Shown here: piece after piece, positions 22,704-33,184 of the stretch
Position numbering within the stretch: the stretch's first letter is position 1
Layout: every line of letters starts with the position of its first letter
DNA from: Chthoniobacter flavus
GTDB taxonomy: Bacteria > Verrucomicrobiota > Verrucomicrobiia > Chthoniobacterales > JACTMZ01
Direction: 5' to 3'
Assembly (NCBI GenBank): GCA_945878135.1
Contig: CAMDUL010000009.1
Span: 1 to 64,000 of the forward strand
DNA length: 64,000 bases
Notes under the pieces: model-generated
Databases searched by the model: none
Told to the model about the DNA's origin: nothing
The model's input: only the letters and a program-made list of their open reading frames with translations
Translations under genes and position numbers: made by a program

Positions 22704-24095
22704 TCAATGGGCGCCTTTCCCGAAAAGAACGACGGGCACGGTGCGGAGGAGGATGCCCAAGTCCAAGCCGAGCGACCAATTGTCAATGTATTGCACGTCG
22801 AGTTTCACCCAGTCTTCGAAGTCGCGCACCGCATTGCGTCCGCTCACTTGCCAGAGGCAAGTCAGACCGGGTTTCATGCTCAAGCGGCGGCGGTGCGCGG
22901 TGAGCTCGAAGTTGTCCACTTCGTAAACGGGCAAGGGGCGGGGTCCGACCAGGCTCATGTGTCCGAGCAGCACGTTGAAGAGTTGCGGGAACTCGTCGAG
23001 GCTCGTCCGCCGCAGCCATGCGCCAAAGGGCGTGATACGCGGGTCTTTCTCGATCTTGAAAACCGGTCCCTTCATCTGGTTGAAGGCCTGCAGGTCCGCC
23101 TGCTCGGTTTCCGCGCCCGTGCGCATCGAACGGAATTTGTACATGGTGAAAGGCCGTCCGTGGCGTCCGGCACGCTGCTGCCGGAAGATGACCGGCCCCG
23201 GCGAGGTCAGCTTGATGACCGCGGCAATGATAAGGAGCAGCGGGGAAAGAAGAACGAGGCCGAGGAAGGCGCCGGTCCGGTCGATGACCTCCTTGACCAG
23301 CAACGCCCACGAGAGGTCGGGAGTGACCCGGAAGACAAGCATGGGCGCGCTGCCCAGCGAGTCGTAGGTCGGACGCGCAATGGAAGCGCGGACAAAATCC
23401 GCCGCCACCCAAGCTTCGACCCCCTCGGTTTCGCAGGCGCCGATCGCGCCCTGGAGGTTGTCCGCATGGCGCGAGCCGAAGGACAGCACCACGCGCCCCA
23501 CGCTGTGGCGGTGCATGGCTTCGACCAAGTCGTCGACGGGTCGTTCGACGAGATTGATGCGCTCGACGACATTGATCTCGAGCCGCTGGGCGGGTGAAAG
23601 CGCCGCGACCAATTCGTCCATGCGCTCGGGCGCTCCGGCCAGAATGACGCTTTCGCCGTGCGCGCCGCGGCGCAAGCGGCCCAGACGGATGTCGCGGTAG
23701 ACGGACTCGCGCAGGAGGAGGCCGAGGGGAGCAAGGACGATGAAAAGAAAAAAGACCGAGCGGCTCGGGATGCTCAGTTTGAAGAAAACCACGCAGGCGC
23801 CGAGCATCAGGCCGATCCAGACGCCGGCGTAGGCGATCTGGCGCAGCGAGCGCCGCAGGGATTTTTCCAGCGGGTAGTGGTAAAATCCCTGCATTTCGAG
23901 CAGGAGCGGCCCGAACAGCACGACGATGATAAACATCCAGAGGAAGTCCCGAAGCGGGGGAATTTCCGGCAGGACATCGAAATCGATGATCTGGTAACGG
24001 CGCAGCGCGTAGGCAAGGTAAAGAACGCCAGCCAGAATGATGCCATCGGCAATCTGGTTGAGTTGCAAGGACAGTTCCTGTTTGCGCGAGATCAT
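22704..24095 (-). CDS. Exopolysaccharide biosynthesis polyprenyl glycosylphosphotransferase (bacterial sugar transferase)
   Basis: Five TM segments; C-terminal SPGPVIFRQQRAGRHGRPFTMYKFRSM ... RRTSLDEFPQLFNVLLGHMSLVGPRP. Confidence 0.95.
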   Translation of the reverse strand: MISRKQELSLQLNQIADGIILAGVLYLAYALRRYQIIDFDVLPEIPPLRDFLWMFIIVVLFGPLLLEMQGFYHYPLEKSLRRSLRQIAYAGVWIGLMLGACVVFFKLSIPSRSVFFLFIVLAPLGLLLRESVYRDIRLGRLRRGAHGESVILAGAPERMDELVAALSPAQRLEINVVERINLVERPVDDLVEAMHRHSVGRVVLSFGSRHADNLQGAIGACETEGVEAWVAADFVRASIARPTYDSLGSAPMLVFRVTPDLSWALLVKEVIDRTGAFLGLVLLSPLLLIIAAVIKLTSPGPVIFRQQRAGRHGRPFTMYKFRSMRTGAETEQADLQAFNQMKGPVFKIEKDPRITPFGAWLRRTSLDEFPQLFNVLLGHMSLVGPRPLPVYEVDNFELTAHRRRLSMKPGLTCLWQVSGRNAVRDFEDWVKLDVQYIDNWSLGLDLGILLRTVPVVLFGKGAH

Positions 24096-24169
24096 GAGCG
24101 GGCGGAGAGCAGGGTCACTTCCGCATGGCGGAAATAATTCCGACCCTCTACTCTAACCGAGATCTTGCC

Positions 24170-24859
24170 ATGAAGCAGCAGCAAAAATCCGGCCGCCCGC
24201 CTTTGGTTGTCGCCACTGCCCACACGGTCCGGGGATTGGCCCAAGCGGCGACTCGGCGCCATGGAGGAGCGGATCTGGTCGAAGTGCGTCTCGACTTCCT
24301 GCGCCGCCGCCGCGGCTTGCTGGACCGCGAACTGCCGCCCGCCCCTGTCCCTTGGCTCCTCACCGCCCGCCATCCGGCCGAAGGAGGAGCACCGGGCCTG
24401 CGGGCCGCGGAACGCCGCGCGCTCCTCGAGCGCTACCTTCCTTGGGCGGCGGCGATCGACGTCGAACTGCGCTCGGCCGCCGCGTGGGACGACCTGCTCG
24501 AGCAGTCCCGGGCAGCCCGCGTCCGGCGTATTGTTTCCTACCACGACTTCTCCGGAACGCCCCCGCTCGCCGCGCTGCGGAAGGTCGTCCGCCGTGCCGC
24601 GGCGGCCGGGGCCGATGTCGTGAAAATTGCCACGCTCCTGCGCAGCCCCGATGATCTTTGCACCCTGCTGCGACTCCAGGCCTCCACGACGGCCGTGCCA
24701 CTCGCCACGATGGGCATGGGGCCGCTGGGCAAGGTTTCGCGGCTGGTCCTGGGTGCTGCGGGGTCGTGTCTCAACTACGGCTACCTCGACAAACCGCAAG
24801 TGCCCGGTCAATGGCCGGCAGCCGAGCTGGCCCAACGCCTCCGGGAGGTCGCGCCATGA
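24170..24859 (+). CDS. aroD: Type I 3-dehydroquinate dehydratase
   Basis: DLVEVRLDFL, VSYHDFSGTPP, GADVVKIATL motifs. Confidence 0.9.
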   Translation: MKQQQKSGRPPLVVATAHTVRGLAQAATRRHGGADLVEVRLDFLRRRRGLLDRELPPAPVPWLLTARHPAEGGAPGLRAAERRALLERYLPWAAAIDVELRSAAAWDDLLEQSRAARVRRIVSYHDFSGTPPLAALRKVVRRAAAAGADVVKIATLLRSPDDLCTLLRLQASTTAVPLATMGMGPLGKVSRLVLGAAGSCLNYGYLDKPQVPGQWPAAELAQRLREVAP

Positions 24860-25893
24860 GCGATTGGGCTGCGGCGGCCGGGGCCGGAGAGATGTCCGCG
24901 GAGCAGATCGACCGTGCCGCGCGGTGGTTGCTCGACGAGAGCGTCCCCGCGGACGCCAAGGCATCCTTCCTCGAGATCTGGCACCGCCGGGGCGAAGCGC
25001 CGGAGGAGGTGGTCGCCCTCGCGGGCACCGTGCTCACGCACGCGCAGCCATTCGAAGTGCCCGCCGGACTGCGGCCCGTGATCGACGTCTGCGGCACCGG
25101 GGGGGACAAGCTGGGACTGTTCAACATCTCGACGGCCGTGATGTTCGTGGCCGCCGGGGCGGGGGCCCGCGTGGTCAAGCACGGCAACCGCGGCATCACC
25201 TCCAAAAGCGGAGGAGCCGATGTGCTCGAGACGCTGGGTGTGCCGGTCGATCTTCCCATCCCGCAGCTTTATGACATGCTGGAGGAAGCCGGTGCGGTGT
25301 TTCTCTTCGCCCCGGCCTTTCATCCGGCTTTCAAGGCCGTCGCGCCGGCGCGGAAAATTCTCGCGGAACGCGGGCAGCCGTCCGTCTTCAACATGATCGG
25401 CCCGCTCCTAAATCCCGCGCGACCGGAGGGACAACTGGCCGGCGTTTTCAGCGAGGCCCTGATCTCGCTTTATGCCGATGTCCTGCCGCACCTCGGACGC
25501 GAGCGCGCCTGGGTGGTGCACGGCAAAGCGGTCCCGGACGGCGTGATGGACGAAATTTCCACGCTCGGCCCGACCTTGATCGCGAAGCTTTCGCCGGCCG
25601 GTCCGGTCCGCGAAACGGTGCAACCCGGGGATCTCGGCGTGCCTGCGGCCGTCCTTGCGGAATTGCGCGGGGGAGACGCGGCCGAGAACGCGCGTCTCCT
25701 CGCCGAAATCCTGCGCGGCGAACGCCGCGGGGCGGCGCGCGACATCGTTGTGGTCAACGCCGCGGCGGCGATCGTCGTGGCCGGACTGACCGGCGACTGG
25801 TCCGAGGCGCGGGAGAGGGCCGTGGCCGCGCTCGACAGCGGGGCCGCAGATGATGTCCTCCGGCGGATGCGCCGGGTCGCCGGGATGCGTTAA
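24856..25893 (+). CDS. trpD: Anthranilate phosphoribosyltransferase
   Basis: DVCGTGGDKLGLFNISTAVMFVAAGAGARVVKHGNRGITSKSGGADVLE; ATGA overlap with aroD. Confidence 0.96.
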   Translation: MSDWAAAAGAGEMSAEQIDRAARWLLDESVPADAKASFLEIWHRRGEAPEEVVALAGTVLTHAQPFEVPAGLRPVIDVCGTGGDKLGLFNISTAVMFVAAGAGARVVKHGNRGITSKSGGADVLETLGVPVDLPIPQLYDMLEEAGAVFLFAPAFHPAFKAVAPARKILAERGQPSVFNMIGPLLNPARPEGQLAGVFSEALISLYADVLPHLGRERAWVVHGKAVPDGVMDEISTLGPTLIAKLSPAGPVRETVQPGDLGVPAAVLAELRGGDAAENARLLAEILRGERRGAARDIVVVNAAAAIVVAGLTGDWSEARERAVAALDSGAADDVLRRMRRVAGMR

Positions 25894-27830
25894 CGCTCCG
25901 CGTTTTCCGCCATCATGATGGCCGCCCACACGGGCAGGGCCAAGGTGGCTCCGTAGCCGCGGTCGACAATGCGCTTCGGCTGGTCGAATCCGACCCAGAC
26001 CCCGCAGGTCGTGTCGTCGTCGAAGCCGATGAACCAAGCATCCTTGTAGTCGTTGGTCGTGCCGGTTTTCCCGCCGGCCTCGCCGCGGTAACCGAAGGCG
26101 GCGGCGATGGCGCCCGTGCCCCGGGTCATCGTCTCGCGCATGACCGCCGCCACGGCGCGTGCCGCGGATGCCGGCAACAAACGTTGCACGCTCCCGCGGT
26201 AACGGTAGAGCGTGCGGCCCTGCGCGTCTTCCACGCGGTCGAGAAGATGCGGCGAGGCTGCCATGCCGTCATTGGCCAGCGCGGCGTAGGCGGTGGTCAG
26301 ACCTTTGAGCGTGCCGCTGAACGAGCCGAGAAAGATGGACGGAAAAAGCGGGACGTCCTCCCCCACGCCGCAGGCCACGATCGTCTCGCGCACGCGTTCG
26401 AGCCCGGCCATGGCGCCGATGCGCACACTCATGGTGTTGCGCGAAAAAATAAGACCGTCTTTGGCCGGCAGGAGTCCGCGGTAGGTGTCGTCGCTGTTGG
26501 ACGGATTGTAGTTCCCGAAAGCTTTGGGCAACTCCCCGGGACGGAGACGGTCGTCGCTGACCGGCGTCGCCGGGTCGAGACCGGAGGCGAAAGCCACCGC
26601 GTAGACGAAAGGCTTCACGGCCGATCCGACCTGGCGCTCGGCGAAATACGCGCGGTTGTATTTGCTCGCGGCAAAGTCGCGCCCGCCGGCCAGCACGCGA
26701 ATGGCGCCCGTGCGGTTGTCCACCGCCATGGCCGCGGCCTGCAGATAGGGCGTGCCGCCGCGGCTTTGCGGATCGACGAAAGCGGTGTCCGCTTTCTTCG
26801 CGTGCGGGTAGCCCTTGCGTCCTTCGACCGCCGCGAGCTGCGCCTCGATCGCGCCGGTGGCCGCGCGTTGCATCGTGCCATCGAGCGTGGTGTGGATTTT
26901 CAAGCCGGCCCCGTCGAGGACGTTCTGCGGCAGGACCCGTTCGAGTTCACGCCAGAGCAGTTCCATGGCCCAGTCCTCTTGCGGGGGACGCGGTTTCTCG
27001 GCCGTGAGCATCAGCGGTTCGGCCTGCGCTTCGGCGCGCTGCCGCGCCGTGATGAAGCCCTGTTCCTCCATTTGCCGCAGCACGAGGTTGCGCTGGGCGA
27101 GGGCGGCATCGGGGTCGCGGAAGGGCGAGAGGCGGTTCGGACTGCGGATCAGGCCGGCTAGCAGGGCGGACTCCGGCAGCGTCAGATCGGCGGCCGGCTT
27201 GGCGAAGTAGGCACGGCTCGCGGTCTCGATGCCGAAGAGGCCGGCGCCGAAGTAAATCCGGTTCATGTAGTGCCCGAGGATCTCGTCTTTGCTCAAAACC
27301 GACTCGATACGCAGGGCAAGGGCGGCCTCGAGGATCTTGCGGTGCGCATTCTGCCCGCCGAGCGGGAAGGTGTTGCGCGCCAGTTGCTGCGTCAGCGTGC
27401 TCCCGCCCTGCCGGATGCCACCGGCGGCGAGGTTGCGCAGGGCCGCGCGGACAATCCCGACCGGGTCGACGCCGAAATGCCGCAGGAAACGGGCATCCTC
27501 GCGCGCAATCACGGCGCGGACAAACCACGGGCTGACCCGGTCCAGCGGCACGGTGCGGCGATTCTCGCCCGAAAGGCGCGTGTAGAGCTGACCGTCACGA
27601 TCGATGACGAGCGAACTTTCCGGAATACGCGCCACCTCTTGCAGGTCGAAGGTCCAGGCCCAGGCGGCGTAAAAGGCGCCGATCAATCCCCAGAGCAGAA
27701 GGCAGGCCAGCACGAGACGACCCAGCTTGCGGGTGCGCTGACGGCGCACGCGACGCTTGCGGGCGCGCGGGCGCAAGAGGCGGATACGATGCGCGGCGGG
27801 ATGCCGAGTCTGGCGCTTCTTCGCGGACAT
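25890..27830 (-). CDS. Penicillin-binding protein 1A (transglycosylase/transpeptidase)
   Basis: EDARFLRHFGVDPVGIVRA, GGSTLTQQLARN, transpeptidase GSAVKPFVYAVA and GKTGTTNDYKDAWFIGF. Confidence 0.95.
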   Translation of the reverse strand: MSAKKRQTRHPAAHRIRLLRPRARKRRVRRQRTRKLGRLVLACLLLWGLIGAFYAAWAWTFDLQEVARIPESSLVIDRDGQLYTRLSGENRRTVPLDRVSPWFVRAVIAREDARFLRHFGVDPVGIVRAALRNLAAGGIRQGGSTLTQQLARNTFPLGGQNAHRKILEAALALRIESVLSKDEILGHYMNRIYFGAGLFGIETASRAYFAKPAADLTLPESALLAGLIRSPNRLSPFRDPDAALAQRNLVLRQMEEQGFITARQRAEAQAEPLMLTAEKPRPPQEDWAMELLWRELERVLPQNVLDGAGLKIHTTLDGTMQRAATGAIEAQLAAVEGRKGYPHAKKADTAFVDPQSRGGTPYLQAAAMAVDNRTGAIRVLAGGRDFAASKYNRAYFAERQVGSAVKPFVYAVAFASGLDPATPVSDDRLRPGELPKAFGNYNPSNSDDTYRGLLPAKDGLIFSRNTMSVRIGAMAGLERVRETIVACGVGEDVPLFPSIFLGSFSGTLKGLTTAYAALANDGMAASPHLLDRVEDAQGRTLYRYRGSVQRLLPASAARAVAAVMRETMTRGTGAIAAAFGYRGEAGGKTGTTNDYKDAWFIGFDDDTTCGVWVGFDQPKRIVDRGYGATLALPVWAAIMMAENAER

Positions 27831-27920
27831 GAAGATGCCGGACTCTACCACCGAAGGTGCCGGCGTCCCCCGAAAAATGCGCTTTCCACCCGCGCGCCGG
27901 CCGGACAACTTGGGCGCGCT

Positions 27921-28463
27921 ATGACTGACGCAAACCATCATAAATCACCCGGCTGGACTTTGTTCCAGGGAATCCTCCTCATCGTCCTCGGCGGCTTGGC
28001 CATCGCCTTCCCGCTTTTCGGCACGATCGTGGTCGAGCAACTCTTCGCCGCGCTCCTGCTCATCGCGGGCGGCTACGCGCTGGCGGCCGCCCTTGGTCGC
28101 AAAGAGTCCGGCACCGCTTCCCGAGTCGTCTCGGGTCTGTGGGCTGTGCTCACCCTCGTTACCGGCCTGCTTCTCATGTTCCAAGTCGGCGCGGGCATTC
28201 TGACTCTTACCATCCTGCTCGCCGCTTACTTTGCGGCGCAGGGGATCGTGACGATCATCGCCGCTTTCAAGTTCAGCGGAACCGGCACCATGTGGCTCAT
28301 GCTTTTGAGCGGCATCGTCTCGCTCGTGCTGGCCTGGATGATCTTCAGCGGCTTCCCCGGCTCCGCGGCCTGGATGCTCGGACTCCTCTTCGGGATCAAT
28401 CTCATCTTCACCGGGTTTTTCTTCCTCTCCATGTCCTCGACCCTGAAAGCGCAGAAGGCCTGA
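27921..28463 (+). CDS. HdeD family (DUF308) membrane protein
   Basis: Six predicted TM segments; GILLIVLGGLAIAFPLFGTIVVEQLFAALLLIAGGY. Confidence 0.85.
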   Translation: MTDANHHKSPGWTLFQGILLIVLGGLAIAFPLFGTIVVEQLFAALLLIAGGYALAAALGRKESGTASRVVSGLWAVLTLVTGLLLMFQVGAGILTLTILLAAYFAAQGIVTIIAAFKFSGTGTMWLMLLSGIVSLVLAWMIFSGFPGSAAWMLGLLFGINLIFTGFFFLSMSSTLKAQKA

Positions 28464-28485
28464 GGCGAAAGACAGAAATCGACGG

Positions 28486-28511
28486 AGCCCCGCGGAGAAA
28501 TCCGCGGGGTT
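28486..28511. terminator. Bidirectional hairpin terminator candidate between convergent genes
   Basis: CCCCGCGG-AGAAAT-CCGCGGGG, perfect 8-bp stem (28488..28509) followed by TTCTTATTT, between stops at 28463 (+) and 28513 (-). Confidence 0.7.
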
Positions 28512-28512
28512 C

Positions 28513-30342
28513 TTATTTGTGGAAGGGCCAGACCAGCGGGATGATGATCATCGCGCCGACGAAGTAGAGGAGATTGAGAGGCAGACCGAAGCGGGTGAAG
28601 TCGGTGAAGCGGTAGCCACCGGCCGAGTAGACGTAGGTGTTGGTCTGGTAGCCGATCGGGGTGGAAAAGCAGGCGCTGGCCGCGATGGTCGTGGCGATGG
28701 CGAAAGGTCGGGGATCCAAACCGAGTTCGGCCGCCGCCCCCAAGGCGATGGGCATCATCAGGACCACAGTGGCGTTGTTGGAAAGCAACTCGGTCACCGC
28801 CATGGTCAGAATGAACACCACGGCGAGGAGAATGAAAGGCTTCCAATCGGCCGGCGCGACTTCCGTAGCCCACAAGGCGAAATTCCCCGCGATGTATTCC
28901 GCCGCGCCGGTCTGCTGCATGGCCAGCCCGAGGGCCAGCGTGCTGTAGATGAGGAAGAGAAGACCCCAGTCGACCGAGCGGTATGCCTGACGCGGCTTGA
29001 GCGCTCCCGTGACCATGAGAAAGACGCACCCGACAAGCGCGGCGACCGCGATGGGAACAAGGTCGAAGGTGGCCGCCACGATCACGGCGGCCAGCGTGGC
29101 GAGCACCACCGGGGTGCGGGCGCGTTGGCCGGTGGTGGGGACGCGCGGACGGTCGAGAAGCAGCAGGTCAGCGTTGGCGCGAAGCGCTTTGATCGCGCCG
29201 CCGGGCCCGAGGAGGAGGAGGGTGTCGCCCGGTTGAAGGGGGATGTTTTCGAAACCGCGGCTGAGATTGGTGCCGCGGCGGTGGATAGCCAGGACAACCA
29301 CGCCGAAGCGCTGCCGGAAGTTCAACTCACGCACGCTTCGCCCGATCACTTCGGACAGCGGACCGACAATGGCTTCGGCCAGACGTCCCTCGTGGGTGAC
29401 GACACCTTCGCCGCTTTCGGCCAGATCCTTTTCCGCGTCCAACTGCACGCCGGGCATGGCAATGACCGCGGCCACGGCCTCGGGCGGGCCGGCCACGACG
29501 ATCCGGTCACCGCCGCGCAGACGGAGCGTGTCGAGGGGTTCGAAATACGGCTCGCCGCGGCGAAGGACCTCGAGTACGCGCAGGCCGGCCCGTGGGCCGA
29601 GGTTGGCTTCGGCCAGACTCTTGCCCACGGCCATCGAACCGTCCTGCACCGAGGCCTCGACGACATACTCGGAAAATCCGCCCTCGGTCAGGTCCTGCGC
29701 GAGGGTTTTCCGCTCGGGCAGCAGGCGGGGGGCCATAAGGACAACGTACGCCGTGCCGATCAGGAGGAGGGGCAAGCCGACCGCGGCCGTTTCGAACATG
29801 CCGAACGGCGCGTGATTGGTGTCGGCCAACAAACCGCTGGCCAGAATGTTGGTGCTGGTTCCGACGAGCGTGCACGTGCCGCCGAAAATCGACGCGTAGG
29901 ACAACGGAATGAGGAAAATGGAGGCCGAGACACCGGCGCGGTTAGCCAGATGAATGGCGATGGGCAGACCGACAACAACCACCGGCGTATTGTTGATGAA
30001 GGCCGAAACAAGCGCCGTTCCGAGCATCATGGCCAAAAGCAGCCCGCGTGGTCCGAGGTTGCCGATGTTTTCCAAACGTCCGAGCACGCGGGTCAGGGCA
30101 CCCGTGCGTTCCAGCGCGTTGCTGAGAATGAACATCGCGGCGACGGTGAGCGGTGCCGGGTTGGCGAAAACGGCCAGCAGGTCGCGGGTCTCGGGGAAAG
30201 CGGTCTCAAAGGGCAATTGCGAGAGAACGAGCAGCGCCGCGAAGACGGTGAGCCCGGTCAAATCGGTCGGCCAGCGCTCGCGCATGAACTGCACGAGGGC
30301 GAACGCGACGAGCGCGAGGATAACGGCGATTTCCCAAGTCAT
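28513..30342 (-). CDS. SLC13 family permease with two TrkA-C (RCK_C) domains
   Basis: NNTPVVVVGLPIAIHLA, two RCK_C-like regions, C-terminal NNATVVLMMPIALGAA. Confidence 0.92.
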   Translation of the reverse strand: MTWEIAVILALVAFALVQFMRERWPTDLTGLTVFAALLVLSQLPFETAFPETRDLLAVFANPAPLTVAAMFILSNALERTGALTRVLGRLENIGNLGPRGLLLAMMLGTALVSAFINNTPVVVVGLPIAIHLANRAGVSASIFLIPLSYASIFGGTCTLVGTSTNILASGLLADTNHAPFGMFETAAVGLPLLLIGTAYVVLMAPRLLPERKTLAQDLTEGGFSEYVVEASVQDGSMAVGKSLAEANLGPRAGLRVLEVLRRGEPYFEPLDTLRLRGGDRIVVAGPPEAVAAVIAMPGVQLDAEKDLAESGEGVVTHEGRLAEAIVGPLSEVIGRSVRELNFRQRFGVVVLAIHRRGTNLSRGFENIPLQPGDTLLLLGPGGAIKALRANADLLLLDRPRVPTTGQRARTPVVLATLAAVIVAATFDLVPIAVAALVGCVFLMVTGALKPRQAYRSVDWGLLFLIYSTLALGLAMQQTGAAEYIAGNFALWATEVAPADWKPFILLAVVFILTMAVTELLSNNATVVLMMPIALGAAAELGLDPRPFAIATTIAASACFSTPIGYQTNTYVYSAGGYRFTDFTRFGLPLNLLYFVGAMIIIPLVWPFHK

Positions 30343-30440
30343 GACCGCGCGGAAGATGACCCGATCGGCGCGGGGAGGCCAGCGGGAAACGCCGCGCTTT
30401 GGCCTTGCGGGCGGGGGGATCATGGCGGAGGGTCCGCCGC

Positions 30441-31508
30441 GTGAAATGGTCGTTCCAACTGGCGCGCATCGCGGGCATCGACGTGCGCATCCATGCCACC
30501 TTTTTCCTCCTGCTGGCCTGGTTCGGCGTGGTCTACTTCCTCGAGGGCGGCTACGGCGCGATGATCATCGGCCTGTCGTTCATCATCCTGCTTTTTGTCT
30601 GCGTGATCCTGCATGAATTCGGCCACGCCCTGGCCGCCCGGGCCTACGGGATCAACACGCCGGACATCACGCTGCTGCCCATCGGCGGCATCGCCCGGTT
30701 GGAGCGCATGCCGGACAAGCCTTGGCAGGAGTTGGTCGTCGCTTTGGCCGGACCGGCGGTCAATGTGGTCATCGCTTTCGGTCTCTACATCGTGATCGGA
30801 CGCTTCTTCGGGCTGGGCGACCTGCAGGAATTGGCCGAGGGGCGGGGGAATCTCCTGACGCAGCTGCTGGCCCTCAATGTCATCCTCGTTGTTTTCAATC
30901 TCCTGCCCGCTTTTCCCATGGACGGCGGACGCGTCCTGCGGTCGCTGCTGGCCATGCGTCTCAGTCATGCCCGTGCCACCCGGATCGCGGCCGCGGTCGG
31001 ACAAGTCGTGGCCGTGCTCTTCGGCTTGCTCGGTTTGTTCGGCGGCAACCCGTTCCTGCTCTTCATTGCAGTGTTTGTTTTCTTCGGCGCCCGCGCCGAG
31101 GCCAACTTCGCCACGTTCAAGGAAACTGCGGAGGGCACGCATGTTGCCGCCGTCATGCATCCGATGGGCCCGGTGCTGATGACCGGAATGACGGTCTCCG
31201 ACGCGGTGCAGGCGGCCATGCAGGGGCACGATGGCGTCCTGCCCGTGGCCGACCAGTCACTGCGTCTGGTCGGCATGATCCCCGCCGACACCTTGGCCCG
31301 CGCGCTGCGCTGGGATCCGTCGGGCAAGATCGACCAAATGGTTCGGCACGATCATGCCGCCATCATCTCGGATGCCTCGCTCTCGCAGGCCGTGGCTGTG
31401 ATGCGCGAAACGGCGCAGGTTGTTTTTCCGGTGGTCAATGCCGGGGGACAACTGGTCGGCATGCTCAAGCGGGAGGACGTCGAGCGTGCTTTCGCCGACG
31501 CTGCTTGA
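30441..31508 (+). CDS. Site-2 protease family (M50) zinc metalloprotease with C-terminal CBS domains
   Basis: HEFGHALAARAYGI (HEXXH), NLLPAFPMDGGRVLRSLLA; GTG start. Confidence 0.93.
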   Translation: MKWSFQLARIAGIDVRIHATFFLLLAWFGVVYFLEGGYGAMIIGLSFIILLFVCVILHEFGHALAARAYGINTPDITLLPIGGIARLERMPDKPWQELVVALAGPAVNVVIAFGLYIVIGRFFGLGDLQELAEGRGNLLTQLLALNVILVVFNLLPAFPMDGGRVLRSLLAMRLSHARATRIAAAVGQVVAVLFGLLGLFGGNPFLLFIAVFVFFGARAEANFATFKETAEGTHVAAVMHPMGPVLMTGMTVSDAVQAAMQGHDGVLPVADQSLRLVGMIPADTLARALRWDPSGKIDQMVRHDHAAIISDASLSQAVAVMRETAQVVFPVVNAGGQLVGMLKREDVERAFADAA

Positions 31509-31607
31509 GCCTCGCTCATTTCGGGTTGCCACCGCGGACAGGGCGTCCTTTAATTCTTTCTTGAGCCCCCGGAACCGTGCTGGTCACGGCGCGGGGCTCT
31601 TATCATT

Positions 31608-33104
31608 ATGATTGCCGGATTCCCCGAATTGACCGCGGCCGAAGCCGCGTCTCTGATCAAGGACAACGAGAACATCGGTTTCGGCGGGTTCACCCCCGCG
31701 GGATCGCCCAAGGCGGTCTCGCGCGAGATTGCCCGGCGCGCCATCGAGGAACACGAGGCGGGCCGGCCGTTTTCCGTCGGTGTGATCACCGGGGCGAGCA
31801 CGGGCCCTTCGCTCGACGGAGTGCTGGCGGCGAGTGATGCGATCAAGTTCCGCACGCCCTACCAAAGCGATCCGGAGCTGCGCAAACGGATCAACACGGG
31901 CAAGACGCAGTTCTTCGACATGCATCTCTCGCAACTGCCGCAGGCCGTGCGCTACGGGTTCCTCGGCGATGTCGACTGGGCCATTGTCGAGGTCTGCGAC
32001 ATCAAACCCGGCGGCGAAGTGGTTCTGACCAGCAGCGTCGGGGCTTCGCCGACTTTTCTGCACAAAGCGAAGCGGGTCATTCTCGAGTTGAACAAACGCC
32101 ATCCGGCGGCCTTGCGCGGATTCCACGACATTTACGAGCCGGATGACCCGCCGACGCGCACCCATATCCCGATCTATCATCCGTCCGACCGCATCGGCTC
32201 GGAGACCGTGATGATCGACCCCGCGAAGATCGCCGGTGTGGTTGCCACCGACCTCGACGACGAAGTGAGCGCCTTCGACGAACCGAACGACGTGACGAAA
32301 AAGATCGGCGAGAACGTGGCCGATTTCCTGGCCGGTGAACTGCGCGCCGGGCGCATTGCCCCGGACTTCCTGCCCATCCAAAGCGGGGTGGGCAATGTGG
32401 CCAACGCCGTCCTTTTCGCCATGGGCGGACACCCCGATATCCCGGCCTTCAGCATGTATACCGAGGTGATCCAAGACTCGGTCATCGCGCTGATGCGCCA
32501 GAACCGCATCAAATTCGCCAGCGGCTCCTCCCTGACCATCAGCCCCGAGGTGCTGGATGGTCTTTACCGCGATCTCGAGTCCTTCCGCGGGCGCCTCCTG
32601 CTCCGCCCGCAGGAAATCTCCAACCATCCGGAAGTCGTCCGCCGCCTCGGCATCATCTCGATCAATACCGCGCTGGAGCTCGATCTCTACGGCAACGTCA
32701 ACAGCACACACGTCATGGGCCGTCAAATGATGAACGGCATCGGCGGCTCGGGCGACTTCACCCGCAACGCCTTCATCTCGGTCTTCACATGTCCATCGAC
32801 GGTCAAGGGCGGCAAAATCAGCCCGATTGTCCCGATGGTCTCGCACCTCGACCACAGCGAGCACAGCGTGCAGGTCATCGTGACCGAACACGGCGTGGCC
32901 GACCTGCGCGGCAAATCGCCGCATGAACGCGCGCGGCTCATCATCGAGAAGTGCGCGGACCCATCCTACCGGCCTTTGCTCGAAGCCTACCTCGCGCTGG
33001 GCGGGGAGGCGCACACGCCGCAGTCGTTCGACAATGCCTATGCCCTGCACCGCGCGTTTCTCGCGGCGGGCGACATGCGCACCGCGGTCATCGCCGGCTC
33101 CTGA
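31608..33104 (+). CDS. Acetyl-CoA hydrolase/transferase (succinate CoA-transferase family)
   Basis: GFGGFTPAGSPKAV, GVITGASTGPSLDG, C-terminal VTEHGVADLRGKSPHERARLIIEKCADP. Confidence 0.92.
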   Translation: MIAGFPELTAAEAASLIKDNENIGFGGFTPAGSPKAVSREIARRAIEEHEAGRPFSVGVITGASTGPSLDGVLAASDAIKFRTPYQSDPELRKRINTGKTQFFDMHLSQLPQAVRYGFLGDVDWAIVEVCDIKPGGEVVLTSSVGASPTFLHKAKRVILELNKRHPAALRGFHDIYEPDDPPTRTHIPIYHPSDRIGSETVMIDPAKIAGVVATDLDDEVSAFDEPNDVTKKIGENVADFLAGELRAGRIAPDFLPIQSGVGNVANAVLFAMGGHPDIPAFSMYTEVIQDSVIALMRQNRIKFASGSSLTISPEVLDGLYRDLESFRGRLLLRPQEISNHPEVVRRLGIISINTALELDLYGNVNSTHVMGRQMMNGIGGSGDFTRNAFISVFTCPSTVKGGKISPIVPMVSHLDHSEHSVQVIVTEHGVADLRGKSPHERARLIIEKCADPSYRPLLEAYLALGGEAHTPQSFDNAYALHRAFLAAGDMRTAVIAGS

Positions 33105-33184
33105 CACGCTCAACGGAAAAATCGCGCGGACGGGGTCCCTTTTGTTTGCCAGCCCCCTCGCGCCGCGGTTAGGCTACCGCGATT

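Noticed and set aside
24096-24133. CTGCTCTCCGC shared just upstream of the sugar transferase and lnt starts, and the TTCCGC-ATG-GCGGAA palindrome
   Set aside because: Only two occurrences and short; cannot be separated from chance in GC-rich sequence without a genome-wide count.
28519-30444. 641-aa plus-strand ORF opposite the SLC13 permease
   Set aside because: Mirror of a membrane protein giving a charged Gly/Arg/Glu-rich translation; not credible.
31584-33113. 509-aa minus-strand ORF opposite the CoA-transferase
   Set aside because: Shadow ORF; no motifs, whereas the plus strand encodes a clear enzyme.
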